From VRUE01 sp963705635 (lineage in GTDB: Bacteria; Actinomycetota; Thermoleophilia; Solirubrobacterales; 70-9): a stretch of DNA of 64,000 nucleotides. The stretch lies in NCBI GenBank assembly GCA_963705635.1, contig CAVPKH010000004.1, forward strand, positions 930,001 through 994,000. The letters run 5' to 3'. Positions 42,273 to 50,251 of this stretch are shown here, one piece after another. The translations under genes were made by a program, and so were the position numbers. The notes below the pieces were generated by a model, which was not told the origin of the DNA, ran no database searches, and saw only the letters and a program-made list of their open reading frames with translations. Positions within the stretch are counted from its first letter, which is position 1, and the number at the start of each line of letters is the position of its first letter.

Positions 42273-43619
42273 ATGAATCGACGCCTTCCGACCGCCGCCA
42301 TGACCCTGCTCGCGGCGCTGACGACGGCGAGCCCCCCCGCCCTGGCGGCGACCGGCGTTGGCTCAGCGCACGGCTTCGCCCCCCGCCAGCTCGTCGTCAA
42401 GCTCGCTGGGACCAAGGCGGCGCGCACGGTGGCGCTGCCGCCGCGGGTCGGGGTGCACGAGGCCGCAACGGCGCTGCGCGGCGGCCCGCGGGTCGACTAC
42501 GCGGCGCCCAACTACGTCGCCACCGCATCGGCGCTGCCAACCGAACCGGTGCGCGCAATCCCCAACGACCCAGGGCCGATCACCGGCCCTCCGGGGCCGC
42601 CCGGGGGCTGGGTGACGAAGCAGTGGAACTTCCTGCCGTGGGAAGGGGTGGCGACGCCGCTGCTGCCGCTCTCCGCCGGCGGCATCGACGCGATCGGCGC
42701 CTGGGAGCACCTGGCCGCGGCCGGGCATCCGGGCGCCGCCGGGGTCACGGTCGCGGTCCTCGACACCGGGATCGCCTACCGCGCGAAGGGCGAACGCTTC
42801 CGCCGCAGCCCCGACTTCACCTCGGGCCAGTTCGTCAAGGGCTTTGACTTCGTCGACGACGACGAGCTGCCGCTCGACGAAAACGGCCACGGGACACACG
42901 TCGCCGGCACGATCGCCGAGAAGACCAACAACGGCATCGGCCTTGCCGGCCTCGCCTTCCGCGCCAAGCTGATGCCGGTGCGGGTGCTCGACAAACACGG
43001 CCGCGGGCGGGCCGACGACATCGCCAAGGGGATCCGCTTCGCCGTCGCCCACGGCGCCAAAGTGATCAACATGAGCTTCAACTTCGGCTGCGACAGGCAG
43101 GTGCCGGGGGTGGACGAAGCGCTGCGGCAGGCTTACCATCGCGGCGTCATCGCGGTGGCCTCGGTCGGCAACCTCGGCTCGGAGGGCTGCATCGCCCCGC
43201 CCGCGACGGGCCCGCACGTGATCGGGGTCGGCGGCAGTACCGAGGGTGGCTGCCTGGGCAGCTACTCGCTGGCCGGCAAGGGGGTCGACGTCATCGCCCC
43301 GGGCGGGGGGCCCTCCGAAGCCGGCTGCCTCTCGGTCTCGGCGAGCCCGATTTACCAGGTGACGTTCACGGACGGCAACCCCCGCCACTTCGGCGAGCCA
43401 AGCGACTACGTCGGCACCTCGATGGCCGCAGCCCACGTCTCCGGCGTCGCCGCGATGGTCCTCGCCAGCGGCATGATCGACCCCAAGGCGAAGGCGAAGG
43501 GCAAAGTCGCGGCGGTGACCCAGCGCCTGCGCCAGACCGCCCGCGACCTCGGCCTGCCGCCGACCCGACAGGGCGCCGGCCTGATCGACGCCGCCGCGGC
43601 AACTCTCCCCAGCCCCTGA
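42273..43619 (+). CDS. Secreted subtilisin-family serine protease (S8)
   Basis: 448 residues. The signal peptide is AAMTLLAALTTASPPALA. A short propeptide-like region (RQLVVKLAGTKAARTVAL…VDYAAPNY) precedes the catalytic domain. The triad is complete: Asp in VAVLDTGIAY, His in NGHGTHVAGT and Ser in GTSMAAAHVSG, with the oxyanion Asn in VASVGNLG. Six cysteines suggest disulfides. GGGAG precedes the ATG. The stop lies at the edge of palindromic element C (43619-43713). Confidence 0.9.
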   Translation: MNRRLPTAAMTLLAALTTASPPALAATGVGSAHGFAPRQLVVKLAGTKAARTVALPPRVGVHEAATALRGGPRVDYAAPNYVATASALPTEPVRAIPNDPGPITGPPGPPGGWVTKQWNFLPWEGVATPLLPLSAGGIDAIGAWEHLAAAGHPGAAGVTVAVLDTGIAYRAKGERFRRSPDFTSGQFVKGFDFVDDDELPLDENGHGTHVAGTIAEKTNNGIGLAGLAFRAKLMPVRVLDKHGRGRADDIAKGIRFAVAHGAKVINMSFNFGCDRQVPGVDEALRQAYHRGVIAVASVGNLGSEGCIAPPATGPHVIGVGGSTEGGCLGSYSLAGKGVDVIAPGGGPSEAGCLSVSASPIYQVTFTDGNPRHFGEPSDYVGTSMAAAHVSGVAAMVLASGMIDPKAKAKGKVAAVTQRLRQTARDLGLPPTRQGAGLIDAAAATLPSP

Positions 43620-44155
43620 CCGCAACTGGGCAAGCAGATCAAGGACACAGGGAGCGCAGCGTGCTCCGCACGCAAGCGACCGAGGACGCCGATATGCGCC
43701 ACCCAGTTGCGGTAGGTGGTGCGGACGATGATCACGCTGCAAGGAGCGTGATGGGAGACGTTGTTGGGGACGCTGCTGAGGAGGAAGCGGCGGGCGCCGG
43801 TCATGCCCTTGTTGCCGACGACGATCAGGTCGGCCTTGGTCTCTTCGGCGACGTTGAGGATGGCCTCGGCGGGATTGGCCTCGACCGGGTGGGTCTGCAC
43901 CTCCACCCCCTCCTTGCGGGCTGCCGCGGCAGCGGCCTCGAGGACGAGGTTGACGTCCTCGCGGGGGCCGATCTCATACTGGACGTCAGCCGGGGCGTCG
44001 TGCTTCTCGCCATCGACCTGGCGTTTCGGCAGCGGCTCGTAAGCGCTGACGATGCTGAGCTGGGCGCTGGCCAGCTTGGCCAGGTCGATCGCCTGGCGAA
44101 CCGCCTCAGCAGCGGTATCCGACCCGTCGGTTCCAACCACGATGCGAGTGAACAC
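43406..44155 (-). CDS. Universal stress protein (UspA family), extended C-terminus
   Basis: The first ~147 residues are a normal USP domain: MFTRIVVGTDGSDTAAEAVR, then the ATP-binding VVGNKGMTGARRFLLSSVPNNV and CSVIIVRT. Such proteins end there. This frame continues for ~100 residues through palindromic element C and then antisense to the subtilase gene, so the extension is probably an artefact of the element having displaced the native stop, or of an indel. The true end is likely near 43710. Confidence 0.8.
   Translation of the reverse strand: MFTRIVVGTDGSDTAAEAVRQAIDLAKLASAQLSIVSAYEPLPKRQVDGEKHDAPADVQYEIGPREDVNLVLEAAAAAARKEGVEVQTHPVEANPAEAILNVAEETKADLIVVGNKGMTGARRFLLSSVPNNVSHHAPCSVIIVRTTYRNWVAHIGVLGRLRAEHAALPVSLICLPSCGQGLGRVAAAASIRPAPCRVGGRPRSRAVWRRRWVTAATLPFAFALGSIMPLARTIAATPETWAAAIEVPT
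43619..43713. repeat. Structured palindromic element, copy C (core 1)
   Basis: The outer stem ACCGCAACTGGG (43619-43630) pairs with CCCAGTTGCGGT (43702-43713). Inside are AGGACACAGGGAG and GACCGAGGACGCC flanking a GCGTGC/GCACGC hairpin. It starts on the stop codon of the subtilase. The universal-stress-protein reading frame on the other strand runs straight through it. Confidence 0.75.
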
Positions 44156-44193
44156 GCCGCCTCCCTTGCTGCGGTCGCTGAACGGGGCTGATA

Positions 44194-44346
44194 CTAACGC
44201 CGTGGCTGGGCGTGAACCGGCAGGCCGCGAAAGCCGTCGCCGAGGATTTCGGTCGGCGTGGTCGCGAGGCGGTAGATCGCGATCGCCATCGAGGCGAGCA
44301 GGCAGGCGATCAGGACCGCCATCCCGGCTTTCCAGAGGGTTGGCAT
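44194..44346 (-). CDS. Small membrane protein, hypothetical
   Basis: 50 residues: MPTLWKAGMAVLIACLLASM starts a single hydrophobic helix, followed by AIAIYRLATTPTEILGDG and a short polar tail. It is encoded divergently from the MBL hydrolase, 15 nt away, and upstream of the USP gene. Short, but the hydrophobic profile and codon use look real. Confidence 0.45.
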   Translation of the reverse strand: MPTLWKAGMAVLIACLLASMAIAIYRLATTPTEILGDGFRGLPVHAQPRR

Positions 44347-44361
44347 TAGGCTGATCTCATC

Positions 44362-45072
44362 ATGGAGAAGGTCGCTGACGGGGTCTGGCTGCTGCGCGGT
44401 GATCCGCGCAAGGCGATGAACATCTACTTCCTCGAGGACGGGGAGGGGTGGTGCAGTTCGACGCCGGCACCAAGGCAATGGTGAAGGAGGCGAGAGCGGC
44501 GGGCGAGCAGCTCGGCGGCGTGAAGCGGGTGGTGCTGGGCCACGCGCACGCCGACCACCGCGGCACCGCGCCCGCGCTGGGCGCTCCCGGTCTACTGCCA
44601 TCCCGACGAGGTCGCCGACGCCGAAAGCGACGCGGTGCAGTGGCGCTACCTGGACATCTCGAAGCTGCCCGCGCCAGCGCGCTGGATCTACCCGACGCTG
44701 CTGCGGCGCTGGGACGGCGGCGCGGTGAAGATCGACGGGACGGTCTCCGAGGGCGACGAGGTGGCGGGCTTCGAGGTCATTCACTTCCCCGGCCACGCGC
44801 CGGGGCTGATCGGGCTCTGGCGCGAGAGCGACCGGCTGGCGATCGTCAGCGACGTCGTCTACTTGATCGACTCGACCCGGCTGGGGCGGCCGCTGGGCGA
44901 GGGCGAGGCGAGCGTCCCCCATCCCGCCTGGGGCTGGGACCACGCCAAGGCGAAGGAGTCGGTGCGCAAGCTGGCGGCGCTGGAACCGGCGCTGGTTTGC
45001 GCCGGGCACGAGCAGCCGCTGCGCGGGGAGAACCTGCGCGCGACGCTGGAGCGGGCCGCCGAGAAGTACTGA
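44362..45072 (+). CDS. Metallo-beta-lactamase-fold hydrolase (one deletion, one insertion)
   Basis: 236 residues after correcting a missing base near 44450 and an extra base near 44583. The Zn-binding HAHADHRG (HxHxDH) sits near residue 60. Other conserved sites are HFPGHAPG, the metal Asp in AIVSDVVY and the C-terminal CAGHEQPL. The N-terminus MEKVADGVWLLRGD is typical of the glyoxalase-II-like group. It is a thioester or ester hydrolase of unknown substrate. Confidence 0.78.
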
Positions 45073-45120
45073 GCCGAGGCGGCGCCACCGCGGCCCCCGC
45101 TGCCATAGTTTCCGCCCCTG

Positions 45121-47520
45121 ATGATCGGGACCTACGCCTCGGCGGCGCTGATCTGCGCCGCCTCGCTGCTGGTGGGACGCGCCATCCTCGGCCTCGCGGG
45201 CGGGGCCGACTCGCGCGCCTGGCTGGCGCCGGCAGTCGGCTTCGGCGCCGTGCTCACGGTCACCGGCTTCCTCGCGCGGGCGCCGGGGCACGCGACCAGC
45301 GCGACCCTGGGCCTGCTCGCCCTGGTCGTGGTCGCCGGCTTGGTGCTCTGGCGGCGGCGGGATCGCGGTGGCGCCTCGCTGCGCGAGGGGCTGCCGGTCG
45401 CCTTCATCGTCGCCCTGATCCTCTCGATTCCCTTCGCGGTGAGCGGGCGCTGGGGCCTGCTCGGGGTCGGCTTCAACAACGACCTCGGCCTCCACCTGGC
45501 CTGGGCGGAGTGGCTGCGCAGCGGCCTCGGGCCGGCGCCGGAAGCCGGCTACCCGCTGGGCCCGCACGCGCTCGCCGATGCGCTCGCAGCGGTGCCGGGA
45601 ATCGGCCTCGGCCAGGCCTTCGTCGGCGAGATCTTCGCGATCGGCATCCTCACCGCGCTGACCGCCCTGGCGGCGCTCAGCGACCTCGGGCCGGCGCGCC
45701 GCGCGCTCGCCGCGACCCTGGTCGCGATCTCATATCTCGGCGCCTCCTATTTCGCCCAGGGCGCCTTCAAGGAGATGGCCGAGGCGCTCTTCGTCCTCGC
45801 CTTCGCCCTCTACCTCCACGACGTCGACCGCCAGCGGACCTCCAATGCCCGGGCGGCGGCCGGCCCACGCCCGTCGACCGCGTTGTGGCCGCTGGTCGCC
45901 GCTGGCGCTCGTCGGGGGGATCTTCTTCTCCTACAGCTTCGCCGGGCTGGCCTGGCCGGTCGCGATACTCGTGCTCTGGGGGGCGACCGTGCCGGAGGTG
46001 CGCCGGGCGGTGTCGACCGCGAGCGCTGTGGCGCACCGTGCGAGCGCCCGGAGTCGCGCTGACGATCATCGTCCTGGTCGCCCTGCTGGCCTTGACGCTG
46101 GTCGGCCCCTACGCCTTCGTCCACGGCTTCAACCGGGTTGCGGGAACCAACACCTACGGGCCGGTCTCGCCGGTCGAGGCACTCGGCGTCTGGCCCGGCG
46201 TCGAACTACCGCCTCGATGCCGCCGGCGGCGCCCAGCTGACCGGCCTCGCCACTCGCGATCGCGGCGCTCGCGGTGATCCTCGGCGCCATCTGGTGGCTG
46301 CGACGACGCGAGCTTCGCGGTGCCGATCGCACTCGTCGCCTGCGCCGTCCTCTACCTCGCCGCGCTGGCCACCAGCGGCGAGTACTCCCAGGCCAAGGCG
46401 CTGATGATCGCCGCCCCGCTGGCGATGCTGATAGCGATCCGCCCGCTGCTCTTCGAGCTCGGCGGCGCTCGCCGGCGGCGGGACGATTCCCGACATGCGC
46501 GGGTTTCAGGCCCGTCGGCGGGGGTCGTGCGGGTTGGCTGGGGGGTGCTGGCGGTCGCCTTCGTGGGCGGCGCGATCTACTCGAGCCTGCTGGTGCTGCG
46601 CGATGCGCCGGTCGGGCCAGCCGGGCACGGGGCGGAGCTGCGGGACTTCATGCCGATCCTGGCGGGGAACCGGTGCTCTACGCCGGCCAGGACCGCTACG
46701 CCGCCTACGAGCTGATGGGGGCGGACACCCACGTGCCGCTGGTCGAGTTCCCCGACGCCGACGTCTCGCCGAACCCGGAAAAGCCCTTCGACACCGGCGA
46801 CGCCTACAGCCCGATCGACTTCGACTCCTTCTCGCACGGCACCCTCGATCGCTTCCCCTACGTGATCACCGGCCGCGCCGCCTGGAACAGCGAAGCGCCG
46901 CTCCGGCTTCAAGCGGGTCGCCGCCACCCCCTCCTACATGCTCTGGAAGCGGACGGGGTCGCCGCCCGAGGATCGCCACGTGCTGCTCGAGGGAACCGAG
47001 CCGGCGGCCGACGCCGACTGCGCCTCGCCGGAGATCCGCATCCTCACCGCCAACCCGGGCCGGGCCTCGCTCTTCCCCGGGGCGGTGATCGGCGGCAAGA
47101 GCCGCTGGAGCCCGGCGGCGACGCTGGAGACCGGCGACCGGGCCTCGCAGACGCTGAGCCTGCCGGCCGGGCGCTGGCGCCTCTCGCTGCAGTACTTCTC
47201 CCCCTTCGGCCTGACCCTCACCGCGCCGGGCCTGCACCAGCCGCTGCCGGCTGCGCTCGACGGCCAACGGCCCAACACGATCAGCCTCGCCAACGACGGC
47301 CAGTTCTGGCCCGCCGGCGAGATCCGCAGCGACGGCGGGCCGATCCGCTTCACGATCTCAGCCGAAAGCCCGAGCACCCTGCAGAGCCTCAGCGGCTACA
47401 CCGGCAAGGCGAGACCTGGGTGAGCTCGTCGCCGTCCCGGCCAGGCCGCACCGCATCGTGCCCCTGCGGGCCGCCTGCAACGGCTGGATCGACTGGTACG
47501 AATCGTCCGAAGCCCCCTGA
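45121..47520 (+). CDS. Large polytopic membrane protein, hypothetical (about eight indels)
   Basis: About 797 residues after correction; the net indel count restores a multiple of three. The first ~500 residues alternate hydrophobic helices (for example TYASAALICAASLLVGRAIL, ALTIIVLVALLALTLVGPYA, PIALVACAVLYLAALA), with a periplasmic-type loop after GVGFNNDLGLHLAWAEW. The C-terminal ~290 residues are soluble and beta-rich. The plan resembles GT-C type glycosyltransferases, but I see no decisive motif. The stop forms one arm of palindromic element D. Confidence 0.6.
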
Positions 47521-47602
47521 CCGGCGCATCTCTGCGTCCTCAGTCGCTGACGTGCAAAGCACGCTTCGCTCCCTGCGTCCCTGAGCTGCTTGCTCAGGCG
47601 GC
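47512..47602. repeat. Structured palindromic element, copy D (core 1)
   Basis: The outer stem GCCCCCTGA (47512-47520) pairs with TCAGGCGGC (47594-47602); each arm contains a stop codon of one of the two convergent genes. On the minus strand the core reads GGGACGCAGGGAG … GACTGAGGACGC around a GCGTGC/GCACGT hairpin. Outside the arms it closely matches copy C, including GCAAGCAG before and ATGCGCC after the core. Confidence 0.75.
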
Positions 47603-48520
47603 CTTCGATGCGAGGCGATCCGGCGAAACACGAACGACGTCCCAGACCAGGCCGGCGCGCTCGAGGCTGTCGATCACCAGGGCGGAGATGTCGACCTGCC
47701 AGCGACCGAGGCCGTGGGTGGCGGAGGTCGGGAAGGCATGGTGGTTGTTGTGCCAGGCCTCGCCGAAGGTCGGGATCGCGATCAGGGCGAGGTTGCGCGA
47801 CTGATCGGTGGTCTCGTAGTCGCGGTTGCCGAAGACGTGGCAGAGCGAGTTGATGCTGTAGGTGAAGTGGTGCAGGACGAAGACGCGGACGAGGCCGCCC
47901 CAGAGCAGGCCGGTGAAGGCGGCGAAGAGCGTGCCGCCGATGATCCAGCCGAGCGCGAAGGGGAGCAGCAGGCCGAGGATCGCCCAGTGGATGAAGGTGC
48001 GATCGACCCAGGAGATCACCGGGTCCTCGAGCAGGTCGGGCGCGAAGCGCTCCTTGTTGCCGCGCTGGGTGTGGATGAAGAGCCAGCCCATGTGGGCGTG
48101 GAAGAGGCCGCGAATGGCGCCGCCGAGGCCATGGCCGTGGTCGACGTGGGGACTGTGCGGATCCCCCAGTTCGTCGGAGAAGGCGTGGTGCTTGCGGTGG
48201 TCGGCGACCCAGGAGATCACCGGGCCCTCGATCGCCGCCGAGCCGAGGATCGCCAGCAGCGCGTGCAGCCAGCGCTTCGCCTTGAAGCTGCGATGGGTGA
48301 GGTGGCGGTGGAAGCCGACCGTGATCCCGAGGCCGGTGAACAGGTACATCCCGGCGAAGAGGAAGACGTCGCTCCAGTGCAGCGCCTTGCCCCATACCTG
48401 CCAGCCGGCAAAGCCGATCGCGACGAACGGGATCAGCGTCACCAGGCCGGTGATGATCCGATCGCGGGTCTCGTTGGCGACCGGCTGGATATCGGATGGA
48501 AGGGGTCCCGCTGTGGCCAT
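47594..48520 (-). CDS. Membrane fatty-acid desaturase (acyl-CoA delta-9 type)
   Basis: 308 residues. Three histidine clusters bind the di-iron site: HRHLTH near residue 70, HRKHH near residue 107 and HNNHH near residue 245. They are set among four membrane helices, with the typical VISWVADHRKHHAFSD and GEAWHNNHHAFP context. It introduces a cis double bond into membrane acyl chains. It is divergent from a cyclopropane-synthase-like gene with a palindrome between them. A start six codons earlier (48538) is possible. Confidence 0.9.
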   Translation of the reverse strand: MATAGPLPSDIQPVANETRDRIITGLVTLIPFVAIGFAGWQVWGKALHWSDVFLFAGMYLFTGLGITVGFHRHLTHRSFKAKRWLHALLAILGSAAIEGPVISWVADHRKHHAFSDELGDPHSPHVDHGHGLGGAIRGLFHAHMGWLFIHTQRGNKERFAPDLLEDPVISWVDRTFIHWAILGLLLPFALGWIIGGTLFAAFTGLLWGGLVRVFVLHHFTYSINSLCHVFGNRDYETTDQSRNLALIAIPTFGEAWHNNHHAFPTSATHGLGRWQVDISALVIDSLERAGLVWDVVRVSPDRLASKAA

Positions 48521-48541
48521 TGAAGCGATGATACGCACGCC

Positions 48542-48565
48542 TTCCCTGGCCTGGCGGCCAGGGAA
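48542..48565. promoter_or_regulatory. Palindrome between the divergent desaturase and cyclopropane-synthase genes
   Basis: TTCCCTGGC/GCCAGGGAA, a perfect 9-bp inverted repeat with a 6-nt spacer, is centred in the 68-nt divergent intergenic region. Its position and symmetry fit an operator shared by two lipid-modifying genes. No regulator is adjacent in the same transcription unit. Confidence 0.45.
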
Positions 48566-48588
48566 TGGATCGGGGTAACCTCAGGCTG

Positions 48589-49804
48589 ATGCCGTTCGCC
48601 AGCACAGCACCGCTGCGGCGAGAGATCGAAGCACGGATTCCGCAGCGACCGTTCGCCGTCGAGTTCTGGGACGGGACCCGCCTCGCCTCGACTTCCGGCG
48701 ACGGGCCGACCTTCTACGTCCGCTCGCCCGCGCGCCGCGGCCCACGTCCTGCGGGCGCCCGGCCAGCTCGGCCTCGGCCGCGCCTACGTCAGCGGCGAGA
48801 TCGAGGTCGACGACATCGACGCGGTGATCGCGCTGCTCGACGGCTGGCAGCCGCCGCCGCTGGAAGGCGCCGACAAGCGCGCGGCTGCTGCTCGGCGCGC
48901 GTCCGCGCCGCCGGCCTGGGCAGGCCGCCGCCGCCGCCGCGCGGCCGAGCTGCGTCCCAGCGGGCAACGCCACAGCAAGGAGCGCGACGCCGCGCGCGGT
49001 GCGCCACCACTACGACGTCTCCAACGAGTTCTTCTCGCTCTTCCTCGACGACTCGATGACCTACAGCTGCGCGATCTTCTCGCGCGGGGCGAAGACGCTG
49101 GAGGCGGCGCAGGAGGAGAAGCTCGAGACGGTCGCCCGCAAGCTGGAGCTGAAAGAGGGCGAGCGCGTGCTCGACGTCGGCTGCGGCTGGGGCAGCTTCC
49201 CGCTCTGGGCGGCGACGCGAGCACGGCGCCAGCGTCGTCGGCATCACCCTCTCCCCTCCGCAGGCCGAACGGGCCCGGCAGCGGGCCGAGGAGGCCGGCG
49301 TCGCCGACCGGGTCGAGATCCGCGTGATGGACTATCGCGACCTGGCCGGCGAGCGCTTCGACGCGATCGCCAGCATCGGCATGGTCGAGCACGTCGGCGC
49401 GGCGCAGATCGACGTCTACGCCCGCACCCTGGCCGGCCTGCTGGAGCCGGGCGGGCGCCTGCTCAACCACGGCATCGCCCGCCTCCGCCACAGCGACGCC
49501 GAGGCGGGGCCCTTCTCGGAGCGCTACGTCTTCCCCGACGCCGAACCCCTGCACCTCTCGCGCGGTGCTGCTGGCGCTTGAAGCGGGCCGGCTTCGTCAC
49601 CCGCCACGTCGAGGAGCTTCGGCGACGACTACGCCGAGACCCTGCGCCACTGGGCACAGCGCCTCGACCAGAACCTCGACGAGGCGATCCGGCTCGCCGG
49701 CCCGGAACGGGTTCGCGTCTGGCGCCTCTACCTGCGCATGGCGCGCAACGGCTTCGAGATCGGGCTTCACCTCGATCTACCAAGCCCGCTGCAGCCTGGC
49801 CTGA
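48589..49804 (+). CDS. Cyclopropane-fatty-acid/mycolic-acid-synthase-like methyltransferase (about ten indels)
   Basis: About 401 residues after correction. After an N-terminal region (FYVRSP|…LGLGRAYVSGEIEVDDIDAVI) comes HHYDVSNEFFSLFLDDSMTYSCAIF, the CFA synthase fingerprint. The SAM-binding VLDVGCGWGSFPLWAA, SIGMVEHVG and the C-terminal LYLRMARNGFEIGFTSIYQ follow. It uses S-adenosylmethionine to methylenate unsaturated phospholipid chains, the product of the divergent desaturase next door. The high indel density is the worst in the window. Confidence 0.85.
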
Positions 49805-49918
49805 GGGCTCGGGCGCAACCCTCGACGACGCTGCGGCTTAACGGAAGTTCCCTTCGCTGCGCATATAAACGAGCTAGTTTTTCTCTACGCCGTTCACGAT
49901 CCGGGAGGATTCGGCAGA

Positions 49919-50250
49919 GTGAGCACGTCTGCAGCAGCGCCAGCGGGGACGACGACCGGTCGCACTGGCTCGACGTCATCGCCGACCCGGTGCGCCTTCA
50001 GATCCTCCGTTCGCTGAGCCAGGTAGCCGACGCAACGGCCTCCGAGCTGGCGCGCCGCAGCCCCGGCAGCTACCAGACGCTGCGCCGGCACCTCGAGGCG
50101 CTCGAGGCGCTGGGCGTAATCCGGGCTCGGCCCGGCGTCAGCGACGGCGAGACCTCGGGGCGGCCAGCGGCCAAGTTCAGCCTCTCCCCGGACGTGCGCG
50201 AGAGCGTCCGCTCGGTCTTCGACAGCTCACCCCAACGCGGCCAGGCATAG
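49919..50250 (+). CDS. ArsR-type winged-helix regulator (one indel near the start)
   Basis: About 110 residues. GTG at 49919 with GGGAGG upstream reads STSAAAPAG; one missing base near 49947 joins it to DDDRSHWLDVIADPVRLQILRSLSQ, then ATASELARRSPGSYQTLRRHLEALEALGVI (the HTH) and a C-terminal wing. No metal-binding cysteines are evident. A TATAAA-like -10 lies near 49864. It follows the CFA-like gene and may regulate it or the neighbouring transporter. Confidence 0.7.
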
Positions 50251-50251
50251 C

